Of a stretch of DNA of 64,000 nucleotides, positions 51,815 to 60,346 are shown piece after piece. The stretch spans positions 11,117,856 through 11,181,855 of the forward strand of contig NZ_CP012159.1 of the NCBI RefSeq assembly GCF_001189295.1, written 5' to 3'. The position numbers and the translations under genes are program-made. The DNA comes from Chondromyces crocatus (GTDB lineage Bacteria > Myxococcota_A > Polyangia > Polyangiales > Polyangiaceae). The notes below the pieces were generated by a model. It worked only from the letters and a program-made list of their open reading frames with translations, was not told where the DNA came from and made no database searches. Each line of letters begins with the position of its first letter. Position 1 is the first letter of the stretch.

Positions 51815-54160
51815 ATGGGCAGTACCAGGAGAGGAACCGGCGCACACCTCGCGTCGGCGCGGAGCCGACGATGCGCCGCCTTGTTCAGCAGCCTCGCAGG
51901 GCTCGCAGCCCTGGCGGGTGTGCCGCTCGAAGCGGAGGCCGCGCAGCTCGTCTCCTGCCCCCCAGGAGCGCAGAACATCCAGCTCCGGCCACTGATCTCG
52001 CTGCTCGACGATGGGAGCTACCTCGTCCCGACGGCGACGGTCGCGCAGGTGTTCCCTTCGGGGATCCCCTTCTTGAGCACGTTCAACACCTTCTACGTCA
52101 ACGTGAATGGCAACCTGTCGTTCGGCAGCCCGGTCAGCACGTACACGCCGACGGCGATCCCGGGCCTCACCATCCCGACGATCGCGCCGTTCTTCGCCGA
52201 TGTGGATCTGCGGCCGAACGTGGGGAGCCTGAGCTTGTGCGTCGACACCGCGGGCAAGCGCTTGATGGTGACCTGGGATTACGTCGGCTATTACAACCAG
52301 AAGGTCGACAAGCTGAATGCGTTTCAGGTCATCCTGACGAACAACGACGAGGAAGTGTGCCCGACGGCGGCGAATTTCGAGGTCGAGTTCCGGTACGAGC
52401 AGCTCCTCTGGACCACGGGAGATGCCAGCAATGGTTCGAACGGCCTCGGGGGAACGCCGGCCACCGCCGGCATCGACGCGGGTGACACCATCAATGCGGT
52501 GGCGCTCCCTGGGTCGGGGACGGGCTCGGTGCTCAACCTGGTCAACCTGACCAACGCCAACGACCCTGGCATCTTCCGCTTCCTGGTCGCCCAGGGGACC
52601 TTGCCCACGTGCGGCAACGGGACCCTCCAGCTCTGCGAGGAGTGCGATGACGGCAACTCGTCGAACAATGATGCCTGCACCAACCAGTGCCGGCACAATG
52701 TGTGCGGCGACGGCTACCTGAACCCGGGCGTGGAGGTCTGCGACGAGCTCGAGTTCGCGAACGGCGCCGACGTCTGTCCCAGCGGCTACACCGGGACGCC
52801 GCTGTGCAACAACGATCCCGACAACCCCGCCGGCGATGGTTCCTGCACGGTGGGCCAGCCGCCCGCTGGCTGCACCGACATCAACGAGTGCACCGACCCG
52901 GGTGCCAACGATTGCAGCCCTCTGGCCACCTGCACCAACACCCCGGGCAGCTACACCTGCACCTGTAACCCCGGCTATGCGGGGAACGGCGTCACCTGCA
53001 ACGACATCGACGAATGCGCCGACCCGGGTGCCAACGATTGCAGCCCGCAGGCCACCTGCACCAACACCCCGGGCAGCTACACCTGCACCTGTAACCCTGG
53101 CTATGCCGGCAATGGCGTCACCTGCAACGACATCGACGAGTGCGCCGACCCGGGTGCCAACAATTGCAGCCCGCAGGCCACCTGCACCAACACCCCGGGC
53201 AGCTACACCTGCACCTGCCTTCCGGGCTACGTCGGCGATGGCGTCACGTGCACGGACATCGACGAATGCGCAGATCCGAGCACGAACGACTGCGATGGCA
53301 ATGCGGTCTGCACCAACCTGCCAGGCAGCTATACCTGCACGTGCTTGCCCGGGTACACGGGCAATGGCTTCGTCTGCACCGACACGGACGAGTGCGCCGA
53401 CCCGTCGACGAACACCTGCGACGAGAACGCCACCTGCGAGAACACGGTGGGTGGGTTCGAGTGCACGTGCAACGAGGGCTTCGAAGGCGACGGCACGGTC
53501 TGCGCCGACATCGACGAATGCCTCGATCCCACGGCGAACACCTGCGATGACGACGCGACCTGCGAGAACACGGTGGGTGGGTTCGAGTGCACGTGCAACG
53601 AGGGCTTCGAGGGCGACGGCACGGTCTGCACCGACATCGACGAGTGCGCCGATCCGACGACGAACACCTGCGACGAGAATGCCACATGCGAGAACGACGA
53701 GGGTGGCTTCACCTGCACCTGCAACGGGGGCTTCGAGGGCGATGGCACGGTCTGCACCGACATCGACGAGTGCGCCGATCCGTCGACGAACGACTGCGAC
53801 GACAACGCCACCTGCGAGAACCATGAGGGTGGCTTCACCTGCACCTGCAACGAGGGCTTCGAGGGCGATGGCGTCACCTGCACGCCGGTGAACCCCGGGA
53901 CCGGTGGCGGCGGTGGTGCCGGTGGCGGCGGTGGTGCCGGTGGTACCGGTGGCGCTGGCGGCGACGGAGCTGGCGGAGACGACAGCGCAGGCGGTGGAAC
54001 GGCAGGTCCAGGCGGGGACGATGTGTACGCGGAAGGTGGGTGCTCTTGCTCCACGCCGGGCACGCCGTCGAGCGCACCGCCTGCCTCGCTGCTGCTCGTG
54101 GCAGGGGCAGCCGTCATCGGTGCCCGACTGCGAAGGCCACGCCGGGCACGGCGAGCCTGA
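51815..54160 (+). CDS. Nidogen-like/EGF repeat surface protein with MYXO-CTERM tail
   Basis: 781 aa from ATG 51815, preceded by AGGAGG. Signal peptide (about 1-42), then an NIDO-like domain (FYVNVNGNLSFGSPVS, IPTIAPFFADVDLR, LMVTWDYVGYY). A Cys loop with CGNGTLQLCEECDDGN follows, then eight calcium-binding EGF-like repeats (D-(I/T)-(D/N)-EC-x-DP...C-x-C-x(2)-G(F/Y)-x-G-(N/D)-G) from about residue 350 to 690. A Gly-rich linker leads to the sorting tail: CSC, hydrophobic helix, Arg-rich end. MYXO-CTERM tails mediate processing and surface display in myxobacteria. Probable cell-surface adhesin or matrix protein. Confidence 0.9.
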   Translation: MGSTRRGTGAHLASARSRRCAALFSSLAGLAALAGVPLEAEAAQLVSCPPGAQNIQLRPLISLLDDGSYLVPTATVAQVFPSGIPFLSTFNTFYVNVNGNLSFGSPVSTYTPTAIPGLTIPTIAPFFADVDLRPNVGSLSLCVDTAGKRLMVTWDYVGYYNQKVDKLNAFQVILTNNDEEVCPTAANFEVEFRYEQLLWTTGDASNGSNGLGGTPATAGIDAGDTINAVALPGSGTGSVLNLVNLTNANDPGIFRFLVAQGTLPTCGNGTLQLCEECDDGNSSNNDACTNQCRHNVCGDGYLNPGVEVCDELEFANGADVCPSGYTGTPLCNNDPDNPAGDGSCTVGQPPAGCTDINECTDPGANDCSPLATCTNTPGSYTCTCNPGYAGNGVTCNDIDECADPGANDCSPQATCTNTPGSYTCTCNPGYAGNGVTCNDIDECADPGANNCSPQATCTNTPGSYTCTCLPGYVGDGVTCTDIDECADPSTNDCDGNAVCTNLPGSYTCTCLPGYTGNGFVCTDTDECADPSTNTCDENATCENTVGGFECTCNEGFEGDGTVCADIDECLDPTANTCDDDATCENTVGGFECTCNEGFEGDGTVCTDIDECADPTTNTCDENATCENDEGGFTCTCNGGFEGDGTVCTDIDECADPSTNDCDDNATCENHEGGFTCTCNEGFEGDGVTCTPVNPGTGGGGGAGGGGGAGGTGGAGGDGAGGDDSAGGGTAGPGGDDVYAEGGCSCSTPGTPSSAPPASLLLVAGAAVIGARLRRPRRARRA
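52870..53890 (+). repeat. Eight 117-126-bp tandem EGF-repeat units
   Basis: Consecutive EGF-encoding units, several nearly identical in DNA (for example the first three, which share CCGGGCAGCTACACCTGCAC). This suggests recent duplication or gene conversion in a surface protein. Confidence 0.85.
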
Positions 54161-54488
54161 ACCAGGCGCCCGCGGCGCTCCCTTCGACACGAGCACGTCT
54201 CGGTGGGGTCGAAGGGAGCGTCCGGCGCGGATTTTCTTCCTCCGCGACGGCGCCTCGCTGGAGACACCAGCGGCCGTCTCGACTGCACGAGATTCCCTCT
54301 CGAGCGAGCAATTCGAGCGATGAGCGGCGATGTCGCGCTTCGACGCTCGTCTGGACGGAGCCATCGCGGCGTGGAGGGCACGCTCGGGTGGCGTCCCTCC
54401 ACCGTTGACGGGACGCTCTTCACGGCCAGATTTGTCGCTGTCGCATCGACGTGCCGCGGTGAGCCGCACCGCAGCGGCCGGAGGAAGC
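54161..54488. other. Intergenic region with terminator, about 330 bp
   Basis: Starts with the hairpin at 54176-54220. The rest, up to the oxidoreductase start, presumably holds a promoter. No gene or other structure seen. Confidence 0.5.
54176..54220 (+). terminator. 13-bp perfect hairpin after the surface protein gene
   Basis: CGCTCCCTTCGAC/GTCGAAGGGAGCG, a perfect 13-bp stem with a 19-nt loop, lies 15 bp after the stop codon. No U-tract, but this is one of the best stems in the window. Confidence 0.6.
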
Positions 54489-55604
54489 ATGTCCAGATCA
54501 GGAGATCAGCGTAAGGTTCGCTATGCCGTGGTGGGCGCCGGCAATCTCGCTCAGGTGGCCATCCTCCCGGCCTTCGAGAACGCGACGGAGAACTCCGAGC
54601 TCGTCGCGTTGATCACGGGCGACGAGGACAAGCGGGAGGCGCTCGGGGCGCGGCACGGTATCGAACTCATCGGGGACTACGAGGACTACGAGACCATCCT
54701 CGAGAGCGGGGAGGTCGACGCGGTGTACATCGCGCTGCCCAACAACCTGCACCGGGAGTACACCGAGCGTGCTGCCAGGTCGGGCGTGCACGTGCTCTGC
54801 GAGAAGCCGATGGCGATCGGGGTCGAGGACTGCGAGGCGATGATCAAGGCCACGGAGGCGGCCAAGGTCAGGTTGATGATCGCGTATCGCCTTCATTTCG
54901 AGGAGGCAAATCTCCGCGCCGTGGCGATCGCGCAGTCGGGGGAGATCGGTGAGGTGCGCGTCTTCAGCTCGGTGTTCACCCAGCAAGTGCGGGCCGACGA
55001 CATCCGCACCCACAGCGAGCTGGGAGGAGGGGTGCTCTACGACATGGGCCCCTACTGCGTGAATGCCGCGCGCACCCTGTTCCGCGCCGAGCCGGAGGAG
55101 GTCTATGCCTACGCCCTGAAGGGGCGGGACGAGCGGTCACGCGATGTGGACGAGACGACCATGGCGGTGATGCGGTTCCCCGGGGATCGGATCGCGCAGT
55201 TCGTGGTGAGCCAAGGGCTCGCCGGAACCAGCGCCTACCGCATCGTCGGCACCAAGGGAGACCTGCGCGTGGAGCCGGCTTACGGGTACACGGAGGCGCT
55301 GGTTCATCACCTGACGGTCGGCGACGAGTCCACGGAGACGTCGTTCGAGAGGCGCGATCAGTTCGGGCCGCAGATCGTTTACTTCTCGCAATGCATCCTG
55401 GAGGGGAAAGAGCCCGAGCCCTCCGGCCACGAGGGGCTGGCCGACGTGCGCGTCTTCGAGGCCATCCTGCGCTCGGCCGAGACGGGTCGTCCCGTGAAGC
55501 TGCCGCCCTTCGAGCGGAGCCAGCGCCCGAGCATGGTGCAGGAGATCCACAAGCCCGCCATCGAACCGCCGGAGCCCGTCAAGGCCCCCTCCCCCTCGAT
55601 GTGA
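54489..55604 (+). CDS. Gfo/Idh/MocA family oxidoreductase
   Basis: 371 aa from ATG 54489, with GGAGGAAG just upstream. Rossmann nucleotide-binding GAGNLAQVA near residue 16, ALPNNLH and the family's CEKPMAI motif with the catalytic-type Lys near 100, then a C-terminal alpha/beta domain with GGVLYDMGPYCVNAARTLF. Typical members oxidise or isomerise sugars and cyclitols with NAD(P). The substrate is unknown; glucose-fructose oxidoreductase-like is the nearest guess. The Pro-rich C-terminus is extra. Cytoplasmic: no Tat signal. Confidence 0.9.
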   Translation: MSRSGDQRKVRYAVVGAGNLAQVAILPAFENATENSELVALITGDEDKREALGARHGIELIGDYEDYETILESGEVDAVYIALPNNLHREYTERAARSGVHVLCEKPMAIGVEDCEAMIKATEAAKVRLMIAYRLHFEEANLRAVAIAQSGEIGEVRVFSSVFTQQVRADDIRTHSELGGGVLYDMGPYCVNAARTLFRAEPEEVYAYALKGRDERSRDVDETTMAVMRFPGDRIAQFVVSQGLAGTSAYRIVGTKGDLRVEPAYGYTEALVHHLTVGDESTETSFERRDQFGPQIVYFSQCILEGKEPEPSGHEGLADVRVFEAILRSAETGRPVKLPPFERSQRPSMVQEIHKPAIEPPEPVKAPSPSM

Positions 55605-55803
55605 TCGTTCGTCGCGTCCTCGATGAGGAGCGCTCGGCCGCGAGCGCACGGCCCGCAGCGTCATCTCGCGCTCGGACGATCACGCCCCCTGGAACCTGGG
55701 AAAACCTCGACATGCGCGCGCCGTACAGGAGGCGCGCTGGTTGACATGTTCACGCGATCGTGCGATTCGCGCAGGCGCGAGTCGTGGTGAAATCAGGGAG
55801 CAC

Positions 55804-57930
55804 GTGAGCGCAGAGGACGATAGCTTGCGCCGACGCGTCGAGGCGCGCATCGGCAAGCAGCTCAAGGAGAAGTGGCGGCTCGATACGGTGCTCGGTATCG
55901 GGGGCGTGGCCTGCGTGTACGCGGCGACCCACCGGAACGGTAGCCGGGCCGCCATCAAGGTCCTCGACCCGGAGCTGGCCGCGCTGAGCGAGGTGCGCGA
56001 GCGCTTCCTCCAGGAGGGATACGCGTCGAACGCGGTCGGCCACCCCGGGGCCGTGCTGGTGCTCGACGACGACACCACCGACGAGAACGAGGTCTACCTC
56101 GTGATGGAGCTCCTGGAGGGTCAGACCCTCGGGGAGCGGGCCGGGTCCCAGGGTGGCAAGCTCACCCCTGGTGAGGTGCTCGCCGCGGCCTCTGCCGTGC
56201 TCGACGTCCTGGCAGCGGCGCACCAGAAGGGGATCCTTCACCGCGACATCAAGCCGGACAACATCTTCCTGACCAACGATGGGGCGGTGAAGGTGCTGGA
56301 TTTCGGGCTCGCCCGGGTCAAGGAGATGCCGCAGCGCCAGAAGCACAGGGGGACCCGCTTCGGCTACACCATGGGCACTCCTGGCTACATGGCCCCCGAG
56401 CAGGCGCGCGGGCAGTGGTTCCAGGTCGATGCGCGCAGCGATCTGTGGGCGCTCGGAGCGACGATGTTCTCGCTGCTGTCGGGCAAGCAGCTCCACGAGG
56501 ACGAGGATGGTCACCCGAGCTTCCACCTCGCGGCCACACGGCCAGCGCCTTCGCTCGACGAGGTGGCCCCAGGGCTGCCACGACCCGTGGTGGACATCGT
56601 GGCCCGCGCGCTGGCGCCTTCGCCGGCCAACCGCTGGCAGAGCGCGCTGGAGATGCGGACAGCGATCGAGGAGGTGCTGAAGGACTCTCCCGACCATCCG
56701 CTGTGGCGTGCCGGCGCGCCGGCGTCGGTGCGGGTGCACCGGACCGCGACGCATGTGTCGCAGGTCGCGCGGACCACGGCAGCGCCCGTGCGCGTCTCGA
56801 CGCCGCCCCGCTCGACCCTGTCGACGGTGAACAACACCCACGCGGTCGAGATCGCGAAGGATACGTACTGGGTCGGCAAGCGCGATCCGGGGGCGATCTT
56901 CCATGCGAACCCGTACCTGCGTGTCTACCGCGGGGCCGAAGGGACGCCGCCCCATCACCTGCTCATCGATCCCGGTTCGAGCTCCGACTACGCGGTGGTC
57001 TCCGCGAAGATCAACGCGCTGATCGGTGGGATGGGCCGGCTGTCGGCGATGTTCATCAACCACCAGGATCCCGATGTCGGGTCGTCGGCAGCGGCCATCA
57101 GCGCGCGGCATGCTCCCAAGGCCGCGATCATGTGCTCGGAGTCGACGTGGCGGCTCATCGTGCACCAGAACCTCCCGCGCGAGCGCTTCGTGGACACGGA
57201 TCGCCATCCGGCCGGGATCACGCTGCACACCGGCCACAAGATCCTGCCCGTCCCCACGCCCTTCTGTCACTTCCGCGGAGCCGTGGCGCTCTACGATCCG
57301 GAGACCCGCGTGCTGTTCACGGGTGACCTGCTCGGTGGTCTGACGCCAGCGGGCGCCGAGGGGCTGTGGGCCGACGAGAGCGACTGGGGCGGGGTGCGGG
57401 CCTTCCATCAGATGTACATGCCCGCGAGCCGCGCGCTGGCCATGGCCGTGCGCAGCATTCGCCGGCTCGATCCGCCGGTGGAGATCATCGCCCCACAGCA
57501 CGGCCGTCTCCTGCGTGGCGCGATGATGGTGAAGTTCCTGGAGCGCCTGGAGCGGCTCCCGGTCGGCCTCGACACGATCGACGAGGTGGGCGACGGGCCC
57601 GACGCGATGGCGGCGTGGACGAGCGTGCTGCGCCGGGTGCTCTACACGGCACGGCTGGTGATGGGAGACGAGGTCGATGCGCGGCTCGCAGAGGTGGAGG
57701 ACCTGCGCGATACGGCGACGGTGACGGGGGACGAGGTGGAGGTCCGCGCCATGGGCCGCTGGACACTGGGAACCGTCGTGGAGGCGCTGACCCGGGGGGA
57801 GCCGCCCGAGGTAGTGAACCCCATCCAGCTCGAGGTGATCTACGCCTGCGAGCAGCTGGAGCTGCCGAGCCCCGCGCTCCGCATCGAGGGCGCCGAGGAC
57901 GCTGGCGAGGCGATGCTGACGGGCGGCTGA
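55804..57930 (+). CDS. Ser/Thr kinase fused to a flavodiiron-type (ODP-like) metallo-beta-lactamase domain
   Basis: 708 aa from GTG 55804, preceded by GGGAG. Kinase domain (about 25-300): Lys52 in AAIKVLD, catalytic HRDIKPDN with Asp148, DFG at Asp166, and activation end GTPGYMAPEQ. The glycine loop is unusual (GIGGVACVY, third Gly replaced). After a linker, residues about 355-590 form an MBL-fold domain with the flavodiiron ligand pattern: His420, Asp422, Asp424, then His489, Asp508 and His566 (H-x-D-x-D-x64-H-x18-D-x57-H). No flavodoxin domain, so it resembles oxygen-binding di-iron ODP sensors. Probable oxygen- or NO-sensing kinase; a helical C-terminal region follows. Confidence 0.93.
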   Translation: MSAEDDSLRRRVEARIGKQLKEKWRLDTVLGIGGVACVYAATHRNGSRAAIKVLDPELAALSEVRERFLQEGYASNAVGHPGAVLVLDDDTTDENEVYLVMELLEGQTLGERAGSQGGKLTPGEVLAAASAVLDVLAAAHQKGILHRDIKPDNIFLTNDGAVKVLDFGLARVKEMPQRQKHRGTRFGYTMGTPGYMAPEQARGQWFQVDARSDLWALGATMFSLLSGKQLHEDEDGHPSFHLAATRPAPSLDEVAPGLPRPVVDIVARALAPSPANRWQSALEMRTAIEEVLKDSPDHPLWRAGAPASVRVHRTATHVSQVARTTAAPVRVSTPPRSTLSTVNNTHAVEIAKDTYWVGKRDPGAIFHANPYLRVYRGAEGTPPHHLLIDPGSSSDYAVVSAKINALIGGMGRLSAMFINHQDPDVGSSAAAISARHAPKAAIMCSESTWRLIVHQNLPRERFVDTDRHPAGITLHTGHKILPVPTPFCHFRGAVALYDPETRVLFTGDLLGGLTPAGAEGLWADESDWGGVRAFHQMYMPASRALAMAVRSIRRLDPPVEIIAPQHGRLLRGAMMVKFLERLERLPVGLDTIDEVGDGPDAMAAWTSVLRRVLYTARLVMGDEVDARLAEVEDLRDTATVTGDEVEVRAMGRWTLGTVVEALTRGEPPEVVNPIQLEVIYACEQLELPSPALRIEGAEDAGEAMLTGG

Positions 57931-57945
57931 CGTCGCAGGGCGACG
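57931..57945 (+). terminator. Short hairpin right after the kinase-ODP gene
   Basis: CGTCGC/GCGACG, 6 bp with a 3-nt loop, starts at the base after the stop. The 48-bp gap to the convergent lipoprotein gene holds nothing else. Confidence 0.35.
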
Positions 57946-57978
57946 GGGGCAGCGCGCGGACGGGTCCCTCTCGGGCGA

Positions 57979-58662
57979 CTACTCACAGACGACGTTCTGT
58001 ACCTTCAAGGTCGAGGTACATTCCGCCGTCGTGTTGCACCCTGTCTCCACGCAGCGCCCCTGGTCGCAAGCGTAGTTGTCGGCGTCGAACAGCGACGGAG
58101 CGTTGGGCGCGACGCAATCCGCCGCTGCCTTGCAGGTCTGGTAACAGGCGCGGTACGTCTCGCCAGAGACCTGTTCACAGACGAAGTTCTGGCTGCCGAA
58201 CGTGGCCGTACACTCCGCCGTCGTCTTGCAGCCCAGGTTCTCGCAGCGGCCCTGGTTGCAGGCGAAGTTGTCGGCGTCGAACAGGGGCGGCGCATTGGCC
58301 TCGACGCAATCGGCTGCCGTCGTACAGGTCTCGTAACAAGCGCGGTAGGACGACCCGGGCACCTGCGCACAGACGAAGTTCTGGCTGCCGAACGTGGCCG
58401 TACACTCTGCCGTCGTCTTGCAGCCGAGGTTCTCGCAGCGGCCCTGGTTGCAGGCGAAGTTGTCGGCGTCGAACAGAGGCGGCGCATTGGCCTCGACGCA
58501 ATCGGTAGCGGTCGTGCAGGTCGAATAGCACATGGCCGTGACGCTGCCGTCATTGGAAGAGATGGGATCCGACGGGTCGCTGCTGGCCGAGCAGGCAGCA
58601 GCGAGGAGCAGGGCCGCCGATGTGCCCACGGACGACCATTGAATGGAGGATTGATGATTCAC
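57979..58662 (-). CDS. Lipoprotein with three tandem Cys-rich repeats
   Basis: 227 aa from GTG 58662. Signal peptide with lipobox AAACSAS (near 21-27), then a Ser/Asp linker. Three repeats of about 58 residues follow, each with C-Y-x-T-C, DC-x(2)-(A/P)NAP-x-LFDADN, CxQGRC and C-(K/N)TTAEC blocks and closing VCxQ. Repeats 1 and 2 are nearly identical even in DNA. Eight or more conserved Cys per repeat suggest a disulfide-stabilised binding module. Function unknown. A duplicated palindrome overlaps the start region. Confidence 0.78.
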   Translation of the reverse strand: MNHQSSIQWSSVGTSAALLLAAACSASSDPSDPISSNDGSVTAMCYSTCTTATDCVEANAPPLFDADNFACNQGRCENLGCKTTAECTATFGSQNFVCAQVPGSSYRACYETCTTAADCVEANAPPLFDADNFACNQGRCENLGCKTTAECTATFGSQNFVCEQVSGETYRACYQTCKAAADCVAPNAPSLFDADNYACDQGRCVETGCNTTAECTSTLKVQNVVCE

Positions 58663-58688
58663 GCGCGTGAGTCTAATGCACGCGCGTG
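58660..58688 (-). promoter_or_regulatory. Two CACGCGCGTG palindromes at the lipoprotein start
   Basis: Identical 10-bp perfect palindromes at 58660-58669 and 58679-58688, 19 bp apart (about two helical turns). The first overlaps the GTG start codon. Could be a dimeric repressor operator controlling the lipoprotein gene, or a translational element. Chance is less likely because CACGCGCGTGAG extends identically at both. Confidence 0.4.
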
Positions 58689-58805
58689 AGAAGGCACCCG
58701 GCGAGCGTGGTCGTTGCCCCTTTGATTCAAGGCGAGATGCGTTCAGAAAGGACGAGAGAGGTGACGGAACGAGTTCGACATCGCGCCGACCACCGGGGAC
58801 GGGCG

Positions 58806-60260
58806 TCAGGGCGTGAAGGCGTTCGCGATGGCCATGGCCATATCGGATGAATTCGCCATCGCGTACGGGGAGGTCGGTTGGGAGCCACGTTCGCTCGCGA
58901 CCTGCACATAATAGTATTCGCCCATTTCGAGGACACCAGGCGGAAGCCGGACCTGCGTCGAGGCGGTGAGGAGGGTCGCAACGATACGGCTCGTCCCCTC
59001 TCTGAGGAGCAAGCGCACCGTGAGCCGATACGTGGTCGGCTCACCCAGCTCCGGCGCGCTCCAGGAGATGGTCGGCGTCAGGCCGACGCCCGTGAGAGAC
59101 GCGGTGGAGTCCTGGTCATTGATCCGAACATGGGTGGGCGGACCGAGCCGAGGCGCGAGGTCGAGCGATGACCAGTCATCTCTGTAATCGAAGCTCGAAG
59201 CGTAGCCGAAAAGCAGCTTCGGGCTGGCGAAGCCGGGCAGGCTCACGGAGAGATCATAGGACACGCTCGCCCCGACGAGGTGTCCCCAGCCATAGGGATC
59301 GCCGAACGCGAGATCGACGGTCCCGTCGCTCGGGTCCGTGGTGTACGCAGTCGCGAGGCTCGGGGTCAACGATCTGAGTCCAGGCGCCACCTCGGCGGTG
59401 ACATCGGCGACGTGGGCGCTGACGGTGGCTTCCGGGTGAGCGGCTTCCGCGAGGGATGCAAATTGCGCTCGTTTCCAGTCCACCTGGTGAGGTTGCTGGG
59501 GCAGCTCTTCGAAGGTTCCCTCGATCGTCATCGCCTCTCCGTTCACCTGCGTGATGGATGCGGCTTTGAAGGCTCTGCGGGTGGAGATCACCTCGACGCC
59601 ATCGCTGATGCTCAGGGCATTCTGGGTGAGGTGAGCTTCGTCCCCTTTGGTGCCCTCGACCAGATTCGGCACGAGGAAATAGGTGACGTCGGTCATGAGG
59701 TCGGCCACGGCGGTGGCGCCGATGTCCTCTTCGTAGAATCCCCAGTGTCCTAGCGTGCCAGACCCAGGCGAGTAGATCTGCACGTTGTCGCCTCCTTGTA
59801 CGGGGTTCAGACCGGTCGCCGTGAGGAGCAGAGGCGTCTCACTCGTTGCGGAAACGGCGTCAGGCCTGCGCAGAAAGCGCGTTCCCAGGTCGAAGGAGCG
59901 GGCCGAGCCGACGAGGTACGTCGAGGAGCCGCCCGCGGGGGTGACCTCCAGATAGAGATCTCCCTCGGGGATGTCTTCTGCAACGAAGTTTCCTTCGCCG
60001 TCGATGGTGACAGGAATCGAGTCGAACCTCTCGCCGTCCCCCGGAACGAGCACGGCGAGGGTGAGGTCTGTTCTCGGCTGATGAATCTCTTGTCCATCAT
60101 GCAGGTAGGTGTCGACTGCGGTCCCGGTGAGGGGCCCGGCTTCTTCAGGGGCAGGCCCTTCACTCTCCCCTCCGCACGCCGCAACGCCGAGTACGGCAGA
60201 GCCAAGGCAGAGGAGGCGAAGCGTCAACGCAGATCCAGAAAGCAATCGAGGGTAGGCCAT
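58806..60260 (-). CDS. Large lipoprotein with possible fibronectin-like C-terminal domain
   Basis: 484 aa from ATG 60260. Signal peptide with lipobox VAACGGE (near 24-30). Residues about 40-115 look like a carboxypeptidase-regulatory-type beta domain (TGTAVDTYLHDGQEI, IDGEGNFVAEDIPEGDLYLEVTPAG). A middle region of unknown fold follows, and the C-terminal 100 residues (PTISWSAPELGEPTTYRLTV) resemble a fibronectin type III-like strand pattern. Probably outer-surface anchored. No enzymatic motif seen. Upstream is divergent from the acyltransferase-like gene. Confidence 0.75.
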   Translation of the reverse strand: MAYPRLLSGSALTLRLLCLGSAVLGVAACGGESEGPAPEEAGPLTGTAVDTYLHDGQEIHQPRTDLTLAVLVPGDGERFDSIPVTIDGEGNFVAEDIPEGDLYLEVTPAGGSSTYLVGSARSFDLGTRFLRRPDAVSATSETPLLLTATGLNPVQGGDNVQIYSPGSGTLGHWGFYEEDIGATAVADLMTDVTYFLVPNLVEGTKGDEAHLTQNALSISDGVEVISTRRAFKAASITQVNGEAMTIEGTFEELPQQPHQVDWKRAQFASLAEAAHPEATVSAHVADVTAEVAPGLRSLTPSLATAYTTDPSDGTVDLAFGDPYGWGHLVGASVSYDLSVSLPGFASPKLLFGYASSFDYRDDWSSLDLAPRLGPPTHVRINDQDSTASLTGVGLTPTISWSAPELGEPTTYRLTVRLLLREGTSRIVATLLTASTQVRLPPGVLEMGEYYYVQVASERGSQPTSPYAMANSSDMAMAIANAFTP

Positions 60261-60346
60261 GTGAAGCAACCTACCGCCGTCTCCTGGGCAGGAAACGGTG
60301 GAGCACGGCGCAGATCGTGCTTTCTCTGGTATGAGGCAGCGATCGC

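Noticed and set aside
51800-54490. Minus-strand 896-codon frame over the EGF protein
   Set aside because: Antisense to the EGF repeats; its regular pattern just mirrors the DNA repeats.
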